A stretch of DNA of 64,000 nt from contig NC_092670.1 of assembly GCF_964355755.1 (NCBI RefSeq), positions 21,575,201 to 21,639,200 of the forward strand. The letters run 5' to 3'. The position numbers were made by a program, and so were the translations under genes. Within the stretch, counting starts at the first letter, position 1; every line of letters starts with the position of its first letter. Positions 1 to 11,101 of the stretch are shown piece by piece. The notes beneath the pieces are model-generated. The model saw only the letters and a list, made by a program, of their open reading frames with translations, was not told the origin of the DNA and made no database searches. Origin of the DNA: Antedon mediterranea. Taxonomy: Eukaryota > Echinodermata > Crinoidea > Comatulida > Antedonidae.

Positions 1-132
1 AAGCCTAACAAATCGTTTAGTAATCACCACAATATATTACGAAGAGAATTAAACCGAGGGGAACTAGTAGATCTAGATGGTGGTATTATTGTAATTAAAC
101 ATCGTCTTTTTAAACATAATTTTAGGGTTTAG

Positions 133-3100
133 CTGCTGCAGCTAACTATGTAATATTGTCGAAGTGGACTGTCCCAAGTGAGCGAACTACCATGATATCG
201 ATTTCTGTCGGCGGTAAGTAAACGTTGACTATCCAATGAATCCGAATGCCAAATTCATTTGCCTTTTGCTAATTGTCAATTCAAACTTAAACTCTGTTTA
301 CATTATCAAAATAGTGCGATGTGCCCAAATGTGGTAGCGATATGCTTAAATATAGTAGTGATATGCCATCATCATGTCCATATATGGCCACATCAGATTT
401 TGTTGTCACATAAAGTTTGATAGTGTAGACAGAGCTAAAAACTTCAAGAATGTTGTTTAAAATGACAGACAAAAGTTTACGATTATAAAGGCAAAACACT
501 CGCATTAGTCTTTTGTACAATTACATACAAGGTAAGTATGCTTACTTTGCAACTTTATTAGCAGGGTTTTTACAAGTTATTTATAATTTCGGTTGATTCA
601 ACAGGAGTGACGCTTGGTTTGGTTATATCCAATTGTCTATCTGGTTGGATTTGTTCTTCGTACGCCATTGGTGGATGGCCTACATCATTTTATACATACA
701 GTAATTCAACTTTTAAATATTCTACGTTAAATAAATGTTGTAGATAACAATGTATTGTTTAACAATTTGTAACACTAACAATACAATGTTATCAATCTAC
801 CGAATAAAATGTTATCAATCTACCGAATAAAATGTTATCAATCTACCGAATAAAATGTTATCAATCTACCGAATAAAATGTTATTAATCTACCGAATGAA
901 ATGTTATCAATCTACCGAATAAAATGTTATCAATCTCCTAATAAAATGTTATCAATCTACCGAATAAAATTTTATCAATCTACCGAATAAAATGTTATCA
1001 ATCTACCGAATAAAATGTTATCAATCTACCGGATAAAATGTTATCAATCTACCGAATAAAATGTTATCAATCTACCGAATAAAATGTTATCAATCTACCG
1101 AATAAAATGTTATCAATCTACCGAATAAAATGTTATCAATCTACCGAATAAAATGTTATCAATCTACCGAATAAAATGTTATCAATCTACCGAATAATTT
1201 TTTTTCCTACCAAATTTTCATGACGATTGCTTGCGACCTTGCTTTATCAAAATGAAAGCAATGTAGTCCTACTTATAACCCCAACCATAGTGTGCGAATA
1301 TATCGCTAAAACAATCAACCGAAATACGTTACTGCAATAAACAAAAATGTTCTTATGTTCAACACAATAATTAATATTTTTTTAAGGTATATTAGGTGTG
1401 ATTTGGGTGATTATATGGGTTACACTGATCTATGAAACGCCGAATGAGGACCTTTGTATCTCAAAAAAAGAAGTTGAATATATAAATCGTGGTGTCACCC
1501 AGTCTCATCAAAAGGTGATTTATAATGAAATAATCTTTCTTTTGCAAAAAGATATATTTCAATATTGTATTTGCACCAATGATTAATAATAATGAATGTA
1601 TTTTACTGCAAACATTACCGTATATAGAACGTTCCATGGCGGGCTATTCTGATGTCACCACCAGTCTGGGCAATTGTAATCAGCGACACAATGTTTGAAT
1701 TCGCATGGAATCTTGTTTTATTAGAAATACCGATGTTTTTGTCTACAATATTTGAATGCGACGTCCTAACGGTAAGGAATATTTCACATTTCCCATCTTT
1801 TCTGTTTAGTTGTTGGTTTTACCTTTACACTCATTTTGGTGTATCAAACTGTCCTCGTAATAGGACGCGTTCGATTTCCCATGACATGGATATAACAATA
1901 GTAATTCTTTATTGTGGACTATAATTAGAATCATGCGCGGAACTTGCCCGTCCCTATGTCCTAACAAAAGCTCCTTTAATGATGATGCATTCTGAACCAA
2001 TTGTTTTCAGTAGGCTGCCGTGTATCTCACTTAGTTTGTATTACCTTCTCTAAATCCAGACAAGCCTCAGAGCCACTCTTTAAGAGACTAAAAATATTAA
2101 ACGTTTATGATATTTACAAAGTAAACGTCATAGGATTTATGGCAAACGTAAAATTCAATGAATTACCACATCACATTTTAAATATTTTTAATTACTGTGA
2201 CAGTATTAGGCCTACTCATAACCTCAGAACAGAAACTGAATTCGAAATTCCCTTCACAAGACTAACTTGCAGTCAACAGTTATATACACATTATGGACCA
2301 AAATTGTGGAAAGAATTCACTTGTAATGGTGGTAATATTAAACCGGTTATCTTAAAGAAACAAAATAAATGTTTGTTTGTTTGTTTGTTTTTATTTTTTG
2401 CTCATATAAAAATCAACAGTGGTACAGAAAATATATATACATCAAAAGTCGCAGACTTAACAAACAACAAAATCAGAACAAAGACAACAAAAAACGAGTA
2501 GGAGCAAAGGATAACCCTCTAAACCCGGAGGTTTGTATCCTGAGGGGTCCCGTATAAAATGTATGAAAAAACAGGTCAAAAAATACATTTTATCACTTTA
2601 TGCTGATTAACAACACCTTTGTTTATTTAAGTTCTATATACTTGTTCTTATGTAAAAGGGTCCTACAAAATACGAAGCTAACAACACCTTTAATGCAGGA
2701 TCCCTGTTTTCAGTTGTACTGTAATTATGATGTACTGTAATTGATGACTAAATAAAATTATGTGGAATAAATGAAATATACACTTAAAAAAAGGTTTTTC
2801 CTCTAGGCCGGTGGCTTAACGTCAGCTCCACTTGCTGCTCGGTTTATAACATGTTTACTGACGGCTGTCGCTGCTGACTACATCATTCAAAGAGAATACT
2901 TGAGTATTTTAAAAACCAGAAAACTATTTGCCATTATAGGTACGTAACCGTATTTGTAAAATGATGCGCATTATTGTTGCACAAAAAAGTGCATAATTAG
3001 GCTACTGTGCGACATAATAATAATTCTAAGTTGTCTCTCTGATTTTTTAAAAAACATCATCAACATTTTTTCTGCCTCTGTTAAGTATGACTTTTAATCT

Positions 3101-4132
3101 ATTCCTATGAATCAAAGTAATATAAGTTTTTTTCTCCTAGATCTTGGTGTTTCTGCTGCCTGTTTCTTCATAATGAGCTATGTAGGCCACTCTCTCGTAG
3201 CATCAGTCGTTCTACTTATCATCTCGTTTAGTGCACTTGGTTTCAACACCTCTAGTGTTGACACGAACCCTGCAGATATCAGTCCGAATTATGCCGGTAT
3301 TATTGCAGGACTCATGATGTCTATTTCGAGCTGCACTGGATTTGTTGTTCCAATAATTACTGGTCTTTTACTTGAAGAACACGTACGTAATAATCATTTA
3401 AATATTATTAAATAGGCCTACCCCTCGTCGAGTTTTCAATCTACTGCTGCGGTAAACAGCATCAAACTTTTATGTTAATTAGCTATCACGTATGTAAGCG
3501 TCTCCCCAATCACAAACGAACACTTTTGATTATCTCTAGGCTGAACTTGAGAGCATACAACAATGGTTTGCTCTCTGCTCGATCCGACTTTGCACGCGTA
3601 TACGTACAACTAGGCCTACTGTAGCATAGCCTACGTTTATGACGTTTTGACAAACCTCTTTCTTGAATCTGACTTACTCTTCTAGGTCAGGATTGCACAG
3701 ATTACAACTTAATAGACTCCTCGTCGTAAACATAAACAAATTATAACCCAAAAACTTACAATAATATTGTTTGTCCATTCTTATGTTTCGTCGTCGGCTG
3801 ACATTTTAGGCAGTCATTTTCCGCACATTACGTAGCTAGAGCTCGAGAGAAGTTTCTGATTGGTCGGTAGTTCATTGCCATGACAACGGATTTTTTTTCA
3901 TATTTTTAGATTAGAAGAACCGAACGTTATTTTGATCCAAATTACAAATAGATTATTATTTTTATTTTACGTTCAGAATACATTTAAAGAATGGTCAGTG
4001 CTTTTCCAATTAACTGCCGGGATTGAATTATTTGGATTGGTTTTCTATCTTATATTTGCAAAAGGAGAAGAACAAGAATGGTCTAAAACTGAAGCAATAG
4101 AAGAAACAGAAAACTTGGTTATTAAAGAATAA
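133..4132 (+). CDS. SLC17-family (sialin/VGLUT-like) anion transporter, 3' half
   Basis: Exons by phase-consistent splicing: 133-213, 605-700, 1396-1514, 1628-1771, 2807-2939, 3141-3382, 3977-4132 (TAA). The 5' half lies outside the window. The peptide carries SLC17 landmarks: SKWTVPSERT corresponds to the WAPPLER segment of sialin and VGLUTs, followed by ISVGG, IIWVTLIYETP, VPWRAILMSPPVWAIVI, then several hydrophobic transmembrane stretches including SPNYAGIIAGLMMSISSCTG, which matches the conserved 'APSYAG' region. It ends with FYLIFAKGEEQEW, the typical SLC17 C-terminal membrane exit. Members are proton- or sodium-coupled transporters of sialic acid, glutamate, phosphate or nucleotides in lysosomal, vesicular or plasma membranes; the substrate cannot be told here. 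Introns hold a MITE (288-438), a 23-bp minisatellite and a LINE fragment. Family assignment is confident, subfamily is not. Confidence 0.85.
288..438. mobile_element. MITE, family B, copy 1
   Basis: About 150 bp with inverted ends of the type CTCTGTCTACACTATCAAA, degenerate at the left end and clean at the right (GTTTGATAGTGTAGACAGAG). The internal motif 'AAATATGGTAGTGATATG' is present in degenerate form, with TGTCCATATATGG beside it. The element lies in an SLC17 intron. The same family recurs at 17327, 29797, 30284, 30897, 35110, 50995 and 57910. It has no coding capacity. Confidence 0.75.
784..1197. repeat. 23-bp minisatellite, about 18 copies
   Basis: Tandem unit AATGTTATCAATCTACCGAA plus TAA, period 23 bp, almost perfectly conserved with a few single-base variants and one shortened copy near 935. 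It lies in the SLC17 intron between exons 605-700 and 1396-1514. The high identity points to recent expansion. Confidence 0.95.
2040..2345 (+). mobile_element. LINE C-terminal fragment (dead)
   Basis: One frame reads EPLFKRLKILNVYDIYK, then RPTHNLRTETEF and YTHYGPKLWKEF. This is the signature of the region after the reverse transcriptase of CR1/jockey-like LINEs, where 'YNTR' and 'GPKLWN' motifs are usual. The fragment is 5'-truncated and sits in an SLC17 intron between exons 1628-1771 and 2807-2939. It differs in sequence from the intact LINE at 6878, so it is an older or different family. Confidence 0.6.
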
Positions 4133-4215
4133 CAATTATTATATTGTATACTGTTCATTACCAATACTTAACGGCAACAATGAACAACGAAAGCAATTAT
4201 AGAACTGCGTATGTC

Positions 4216-4415
4216 ACAAACTGGCGCTGTGTTTGGTCAAATTGTAATGCAAAACTTGCAAGAAGAATGTTACTTTACGCAGATAATAAAACACCAGTTA
4301 TAGATATTTTAAGTTCTTTGGATTGGTTTAAATTTAGTGATAAATGGGAAGAACAATTACTTATAATGTTATTCAAGTGTCTAAATGATCATGCTCCCTG
4401 TTACTTATCGACAAA
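4216..4415 (+). mobile_element. LINE C-terminal fragment (dead)
   Basis: The frame LARRMLLYADNKTPVIDIL followed by LDWFKFSDKWEEQ and MLFKCLNDHAPCYLS matches the post-RT region of CR1/jockey-like LINEs ('QNRAARI...TPS..L..L.W..L..R....M.YK...G.AP.YL'). It begins about 90 bp after the SLC17 stop codon. It is too short to be functional. Confidence 0.6.
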
Positions 4416-4459
4416 ATGTATTCTTATATTAATGATTGCTTGCATACATTAATATTACT

Positions 4460-4495
4460 AGATGGTACGCTCGCTTCGCTCGCGTACCATCTAGG
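4460..4495. repeat. Perfect hairpin with TCGCTTCGCTC loop
   Basis: Arms TAGATGGTACGC and GCGTACCATCTA flank a loop TCGCTTCGCTC, so the whole is a near-perfect short foldback. It is probably the tip of a foldback transposon; the rest of such an element was not identified. Confidence 0.6.
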
Positions 4496-6877
4496 TCGTG
4501 CCCACAGATGGTTCTCGAATACATAATAATTTCAGTGTTAAAAAACTGGTGATTTCAAATGTACGTACAATAATACATGTCGTTTACAGGAATGAATAAA
4601 TAGACACTGATTTATGTACTCAACTAAAATTAGCACCCTGGGAATTACTTCCGAAAGAGAAACTTGTCACAAAATGAGACCAATTGTTTAAGTCAAATTT
4701 AAACAAACTTAATTTGTGTTTTGTATGTAACATTAGGAGTGAGGGATGGGGAAGAGAATGGGTGCAGAGAGGAACAATTTTTAAATATATTAAATATATT
4801 CTTTATCCATTTAGTAACGAAATATTAATTGTTTTCATGTTTTACAAATAATATATCACTAAACACAGTAAAACATTGCTATGTAATACTTTGTTGAAAC
4901 TATCACCGTCCTAGTCGATTGAAATAGTACAGTACATGTAACGATACATCACTGCGACGTGTATGTTTATATAATGTAAAACAATTTGTGAAAACCACCT
5001 CTATTCGGGGAAAATCATAAAATCGATTTAATCGTCAAATAAAAATTAAATTATCTAACTCAACTTTATTGGTAGGCCTAATGGTTTTCAATTGTTTCTT
5101 AGAGCAAATTCATACTTAAGTTGGTTCCTACCCTACCCACCAAAGTTGTTCTGCGTTTAGGGGATGTGATGCACCGTCTCCGTAGGCCTATCCTCTACTG
5201 GCTTTACAACGCTACTCATGCCAGTGAGGGAAGGGTGATGATGTGGGTGGTTTAAATGCAATAATAAAGATTTGTACATAATATACGGCGACTGAAAACG
5301 CTAGCTCATTATCCGTTTAAAAAAAATTATATCCAACCTCTGCAGCACAGATTGAAAAAAAAAATGGATCGAATTTCTGTTATGAGTAGGCCTATACAGT
5401 ACTTGCCTTTACGACGCCTGATAAATGAGGGAAAAGACACTTGTGGAACAGAGATTGGAATGTTCCATTCATCGCAAATCAATACATTTGTATAAACGTA
5501 TATTAAATCTTCCGTTAAAAAACAATTATAACCAACCTCTGCAGCACAGATTGAAAAAAAAATGGATCGAATTTCTGTTATGAGTATACAGTACTTGCCT
5601 TTACGACGCCTGAGGGAATAGACACTCATCGCAAATCAATACATTTGTATAAACGTATATTAAATCTATCAAAATAGTATTTTTTAAAGAAAAGCGGCCT
5701 GTCTTCAACATTATGATGCTGTACTCGAGCTGTTCAACCGGTTTTCAGCCATTAAAAACAATTATCGTAGGAGGAGATAGGAAAATGCGAAGCATCCTCG
5801 TATTATTGTCTGTGGGTATTTTTCAAGACGGACATCCATTAGACAGTGTATACCACGATCGAAAAACACCCCTATTTGGGGCAAATCGTTGAACCTAAAT
5901 TCGTTTTAATTGTCAATAACTAATTATCTAACTCAATTTAATTAGTAAACAGGGTTACATCAGGTGGTTAAAATCAGTACCGAGATTCTAACCAACTTTA
6001 TATACCATCGAGTAAACATTCTAGAAATAACGCGCGATTTACCGAATTTTGCCCTTACGTAAATTTATATATAGATACACGTAGTCAGAGTAATAATACA
6101 CTTATTGAACCATCATGAAAAAATACAAAGGTAAAAGAACTTTGTATTGTATATCGATCAACCAAATTATGGAACAAACTTTAAAATTACACAAAAGCAA
6201 ACTATAAATCTATAGGCCTATAAAATTACAAAATGTTGTAGGAGGGATGAAAATCGAAGGTGACGTGAGTACTAACATAAATTGTGAAGTTTGTATGTGT
6301 GTATACTACTCATGTAAGTTGTCTGAATTATTATTTATTATATTGTTAATGTTCTCTGCAGCTGAACAACTTTGGAAATCAATGCATTCAGTATAAAGAC
6401 AGAATAAAAAAATAAATGCTTACAAAAGAGTAATTTTTTAGAAAAATGAACAATGTTTTATTTTGGTTTTTAACTACCGAACCAATTTCACGAAATAGCC
6501 TACACACTATGTTTTGATGACAGCGGCGCTATACAATATGCCAATTCAATTCAAAAACATGGTAAGACAAATAATACAAATAATACAAGAATAATAAACA
6601 ATAAGAAACATAAGATAACAGAAAGTACAGTTATCGTAATATTTCTGCGCTATGCGTACTATAGATTCTGGTATCCAAGTAGTTGCGCGTACATGTTGAA
6701 TGCGCCAACAAAAAGCATGTGTTGCCAAGTATGTCAGTAACATCAAATGACAGCGCAAAGAAAAGGCAGTATACGTGTGCTTAATAATGAGTTAACTTGA
6801 AACAAATAACATGCAGTGTTTAGTACCGTGTAAAACATGGTAGGCCTTTATATTATGAAGTAAACTAGACCCAAACC
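4496..6877. other. Gene-poor interval with decayed repeats
   Basis: No convincing exon was seen. Two stretches share diverged sequence (about 4985-5060 and 5865-5945, both with a CC[T/C]CTATT.GGGG motif and 'ATTATCTAACTCAA'). Around 6120-6215 one frame reads VYRSTKLWN, like the extreme C-terminus of a LINE protein, followed near 6400 by an A-rich tail with AATAAA words. This may be another 5'-truncated LINE scrap. Confidence 0.4.
5310..5665. repeat. Local tandem duplication (~190 bp unit)
   Basis: Two adjacent copies (about 5310-5508 and 5510-5665) share 'CAACCTCTGCAGCACAGATT', 'ATGGATCGAATTTCTGTTAT', 'TTGCCTTTACGACGCCTG' and 'CGCAAATCAATACATTTGTA'. The second copy has an internal deletion of about 35 bp. 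Confidence 0.85.
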
Positions 6878-9800
6878 ATGAACGAAGACGTGTCGAAAAT
6901 CTTGTATAAGAAAGTTTGCGTTTATATGAGAAATCGGAAGAAACGCGTACAGTTTCCACTGAATCACAATCTTTACCGATCGGAAAGTTTGTCAAAAGAT
7001 TTGAGGTTGCTGAAATGTGATAACTACGAGTCAGCGGGACCTTATGAGTCGCACGTGTTTGGGGAGAGATATGACTTGGATCATTTGAAGGCCCATGTTA
7101 CCTTAACAGATATAAACCAAATAGTTAAAAAAGATCCTCATATATTTGAGGAACTTAATCAAAAGGGTTTTATATTTGCACATTTAAATATACGTAGCCT
7201 AGACTTACATTTTGATGAATTGCAACGTATTCTAAATAACAACAATTTCAATGTTTTTGGCTTAAGCGAAACATTTCTCGATAATACATTTATTGATGAA
7301 GATTTTCATGTTGACAACTATATATTACACAGACTAGATAGACGTAAAACTAAAAAAGGTGGAGGTGTAGCACTCTATATAAATCTAAAAACCAACCACA
7401 AAATTAGGAATGATCTAATGTGTAGGCCTAATGAACTCGAACTCCTATCTATTGAAATAGTACGTGATAAATGTAAAAATCTAATTGTTCTATTGTGGTA
7501 TAGACCTCCAAATACTACAGCAGTTCTTTTTGAATATTTACAAAATATATTTCAAAAGATTGAACTGGAACACAAAGATATTATGATGATGGGAGATTTA
7601 AACTGTGACGTTATGTCTGACAATCCACATTGCTACACAAAGAAACTAATTGAATTAAGTGAAAATTTTAATCTAAAACAGATCATTGAAGAACCAACAC
7701 GTATAGAAAAACATTCCTCTACATTAATAGATGTCATGTATTTCTCAAATGTTTCTAAAATATTAAAGTCTGGAGTTATCCACGTCGGCTTAAGTGACCA
7801 CTCAATGCCATTCGCTATAATAGGGAAAGGGGCGAAAAATAATAAAGATTCCAAAAAAACAAATAAAATTATTAAACAGGATCATAATTATAAAATGACA
7901 CGAAACTTTAAAAAATTTAATGAAGACAGTTTTTTAAACGATTTATTAATGGTAAATTGGAATGGTATTACAGCCAGTGGCGACGTAAGTCAGAGTGCCA
8001 AACTTCTCGAAACTACACTAACCAACATTTTAGATAAACATGCTCCTTGGAAAAAACACAGGGTACGTAAAAAAACAGCTCCTTGGCTCTCTGATGATGT
8101 AATTGAAAATATGAGAGAAAGAGATAAACTCAAAAGAGAATGTAAACATTCTAAAAATGAATCACTCTGGAAAAGGTACAGAAAGTATAGAAATATGTGC
8201 AATAAATTAATACGTAAAAGTAAAGCTAATTTTATTCAAGAAAGTATAAAAGAAAATAAAAACGATGTAAAAAAAACATGGGATACCATAAGATATATTA
8301 TATCGTCAAAAAAGAAAACTCAAACTATTCAAACAATTTGCAATGATAATGGCGATGTCCTCTATAAAGCCAAGGACATCGCAAATGAAATTAATACATT
8401 TTTCTCAAATATAGGTTCAAATCTTGCATCACAAATACATGAGCCGATAAATGATATAAATTATGATGAAATCGATGCTTTCACCGAAAATAATTTTGAA
8501 TTCGAACACATCACATGTGAATTTGTATATAAATACTTAAATAATCTTTCAAAAAACAAAGCCACTGGTCATGATAACTTACCACCGGGCATTCTAAAAC
8601 TGTCTGCCCCGATTATATCCCCAACAATTACAAGAATTATAAATCACTCCTTCACAACATGTAAATTCCCAAATACGTGGAAAATAGCAAAGGTCACGCC
8701 AATTTTTAAGAATGGTGAAAAAACTAACCCTAATAATTATCGTCCCATTTCCGTCCTACCTATACTTTCAAAAATAATTGAACGAGTCGTTTTTAATCAA
8801 CTTTATGCTTTTTTGAATAATAATAATCTGTTATGTATAAATCAATCAGGTTTTCGACCATCATACTCAACATCTACTGCACTTACAAAAGTGACGGAAG
8901 ACTGGTATAGTGCAATAGACGAGGGTAAGCTGGTCGGAATCTGTTTACTAGATTTTAAAAAGGCCTTTGATACGGTAAACCATAACATACTATTAAGCAA
9001 ATTGAGACTTTATGGTTTAAGTAAATATGTTTTAAAATGGTTCGAGAGCTATCTGTCTGAGCGAAAGCAATTCACAAATGTAAATAATACATTGTCTGAC
9101 TATACACACATCCAATGTGGAGTGCCTCGGGGGTCAATCGTGGGCCCACTTGCTTTCCTCTTATATATAAATGACCTATCGAAAGTTGCAAACAAATGTA
9201 AAATAAGTATGTATGCTGACGATACTATAATTTATTGTTCTTCAAAAAATGAAAATGAAATATACCAAAGTATAAATGAAGAACTTATACAAATCGACGA
9301 TTGGCTAAAAAATAATAAATTGAGTCTAAATGTCTCTAAATCCGAGTTCATGTTGATCGGATCGACAAACCGATTGGCAACCACCAAAGAAAAAAATAGA
9401 TCAGTTAATATAGATAACGATGTTGTACCACGCGTTCTATATTGCAAACATCTCGGTATCATAATAGACGAACATTTATCATGGAAAAATCAGATTGAAT
9501 ACATTCGAGGTAAAGCTCTAAATGGATTGGGTATGCTTAGACGATGTAGCTATTATTTTCCACAAAACATATTAAAACATATTGCAAACTCTATTGTAAT
9601 ACCTTACTTGAGCTATTGTAACATAATTTGGGGAAATAGTAGTCAAACTCTAATGAAAAGAGTTCAAACTATCCAAAACAGAACAGCTCGAATCGTGTGT
9701 GGTCTAACATGGGACACACCTAGTAGTGAGGCACTAAGGCAAATTAATTGGTCACCTTTATTTTATCAAGATAGATATGAATGTTGTATGGTTATATATA

Positions 9801-10030
9801 AGGTTTTGACAGATAATGCCCCACCTTACCTAAATAATGTATTTACATTCAATGATATAAATTATAATCTAAGGAACAGTGATACACATCTATTCATCCC
9901 AAAGCCAAAAACAGATTTTAAAAAACGAAGTCTGTCTTATCGTGGAGCAATTATATGGAATAGTCTCAATATTGATACCCTTCCAAAATCAGTTAAGTTG
10001 TTTAAAACGTATCTGAAAAATGCATTGTAA
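6878..10030 (+). CDS. LINE polyprotein: AP-endonuclease + reverse transcriptase
   Basis: An uninterrupted 1050-residue frame. The N-terminal apurinic-like endonuclease spans about residues 97-315 and shows FAHLNIRSL, LSETFLD, WYRPPN (~207), GDLNCD (~239) and the catalytic SDHS (~306). The reverse transcriptase spans about 555-830 with FKNGEKTNPNNYRPISVLP, DFKKAFDTVNHNILLSKL (catalytic Asp ~692) and YADD (~779). The C-terminal part has QNRTARIVCGLTW, APPYL and SYRGAIIWNSL. It would nick genomic DNA and prime cDNA synthesis at the target. No stops or frameshifts interrupt it, so it is young or recently active. The first ~75 residues are richer in CpG-containing codons than the rest and have no domain I recognise; the true start could lie further downstream. 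Confidence 0.9.
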   Translation: MNEDVSKILYKKVCVYMRNRKKRVQFPLNHNLYRSESLSKDLRLLKCDNYESAGPYESHVFGERYDLDHLKAHVTLTDINQIVKKDPHIFEELNQKGFIFAHLNIRSLDLHFDELQRILNNNNFNVFGLSETFLDNTFIDEDFHVDNYILHRLDRRKTKKGGGVALYINLKTNHKIRNDLMCRPNELELLSIEIVRDKCKNLIVLLWYRPPNTTAVLFEYLQNIFQKIELEHKDIMMMGDLNCDVMSDNPHCYTKKLIELSENFNLKQIIEEPTRIEKHSSTLIDVMYFSNVSKILKSGVIHVGLSDHSMPFAIIGKGAKNNKDSKKTNKIIKQDHNYKMTRNFKKFNEDSFLNDLLMVNWNGITASGDVSQSAKLLETTLTNILDKHAPWKKHRVRKKTAPWLSDDVIENMRERDKLKRECKHSKNESLWKRYRKYRNMCNKLIRKSKANFIQESIKENKNDVKKTWDTIRYIISSKKKTQTIQTICNDNGDVLYKAKDIANEINTFFSNIGSNLASQIHEPINDINYDEIDAFTENNFEFEHITCEFVYKYLNNLSKNKATGHDNLPPGILKLSAPIISPTITRIINHSFTTCKFPNTWKIAKVTPIFKNGEKTNPNNYRPISVLPILSKIIERVVFNQLYAFLNNNNLLCINQSGFRPSYSTSTALTKVTEDWYSAIDEGKLVGICLLDFKKAFDTVNHNILLSKLRLYGLSKYVLKWFESYLSERKQFTNVNNTLSDYTHIQCGVPRGSIVGPLAFLLYINDLSKVANKCKISMYADDTIIYCSSKNENEIYQSINEELIQIDDWLKNNKLSLNVSKSEFMLIGSTNRLATTKEKNRSVNIDNDVVPRVLYCKHLGIIIDEHLSWKNQIEYIRGKALNGLGMLRRCSYYFPQNILKHIANSIVIPYLSYCNIIWGNSSQTLMKRVQTIQNRTARIVCGLTWDTPSSEALRQINWSPLFYQDRYECCMVIYKVLTDNAPPYLNNVFTFNDINYNLRNSDTHLFIPKPKTDFKKRSLSYRGAIIWNSLNIDTLPKSVKLFKTYLKNAL

Positions 10031-10434
10031 AACATAATGGTATGGTAATCTACGATCTACATCCAACTTTTAAAATGGCTAAATACTATGTAAAATGTGT
10101 GTTTTATCACTATTATTTTAACGTCAATGAAATCCAAAAGATTTATTATGTATTACAGTTGAATCCCCATGAATTATACACTTCGATAAGGGTTTCCGTT
10201 TACACGGGAAGTACCGGTATGGTGTACCCTAAATAGAGGTGTCAGATGAAGGGGATTCTGCTGTAATTTTGTTTCTTTTCAATTTCAATTTTTTTCGTTT
10301 CTGTTGTATTTATATGGTGTTGATTTTTTTTGTTTTGTAATACAGTATCACGAACTTGTGTAAAAACAATCAATATTGATTGAACGAGTTGTACTGCACA
10401 TCAGTCTCGTGTCTAAATAAAGTTTATATATATA
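6878..10434 (+). mobile_element. Non-LTR retrotransposon (LINE), CR1/jockey-like
   Basis: A single-ORF element of roughly 3.5 kb. The 3' UTR runs from 10031 to the terminal AATAAAGTTTATATATATA near 10416-10434; a short simple-sequence 3' tail is usual for this superfamily. The 5' boundary is not defined: I saw no clear target-site duplication, and no separate ORF1 was found upstream. An endonuclease plus RT with no RNase H is seen. It lies in the intergenic stretch between SLC17 and the unidentified gene at 11102. Confidence 0.85.
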
Positions 10435-10625
10435 ACTGAAGGTAGGCCTAGTTATTTGCTATCTTTAGGTCTATACCTTAGTTCAATATTTATAAATCCA
10501 AGTACTTGTTTATTGTTTTTAGCCTAGTATGTATTGATGATTTCTCAAAGTTGTTGGATCGAAGACTAATAAAAGATGATTAGGTTCTCATCAACAAACA
10601 TGTCAAACTACCTATCCTATTTAGA

Positions 10626-10795
10626 CTAAAGATTGGTTCCGACGCGCAAGGAGGGATCGTCGGGAAGGACGACCGTAGGCGCAGCGCAAGTGAGTAATTT
10701 GACCAAAAACAAGAAACACTTCGGTCGATCCATCGCGTCGTGTGTATTATTACGTGGTCAAATTACTTGCGGTGCACTTACGTCTTTGCGTTGGC
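10626..10795. mobile_element. MITE, family A, copy 1 (diverged)
   Basis: Begins CTAAAGATTGGTTCCGACG and ends ACGTCTTTGCGTTGGCTCTAA, matching in reverse complement. 'GCGCAAGTGAGTAATTTGACC' towards one end pairs with 'GGTCAAATTACTTGCG' towards the other. It abuts the next copy directly. Confidence 0.65.
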
Positions 10796-10796
10796 T

Positions 10797-10983
10797 CTAA
10801 AGCGTGGTTCCCACTAGCGACGCAACGCAAGAACGTAACGCAACGCAAGTGAATTGACCAATCACAAGCGATGGCTTATTCGCTTGTGATTGCTAACTGT
10901 CTATAACTTCGCTTGTCATTGGTTAAAACGCTTGCGTTGCGTTTACGTCCTTGCGTTGCGTTCTAGTGGGAACCAAGCTTTAG
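10797..10983. mobile_element. MITE, family A, copy 2
   Basis: 187 bp. The ends CTAAAGCGTGGTTCCCACTA and CTAGTGGGAACCAAGCTTTAG are inverted, and the symmetry continues inward through repeated AACGCAACGCAAG words and 'GACCAATCACAAGCGA', so most of the element is one hairpin. Related copies lie at 61431 and 63336. Confidence 0.85.
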
Positions 10984-11101
10984 CATAGAAGTGGGACCAA
11001 TCTTATACAACGTAACCATCGAAAGCTTTAGCAGTCGTTATTTCAGATACGAGTTTAAACATTTTAGAATAGTTATAATATCGTTGTTTTTAATCAATTA
11101 G

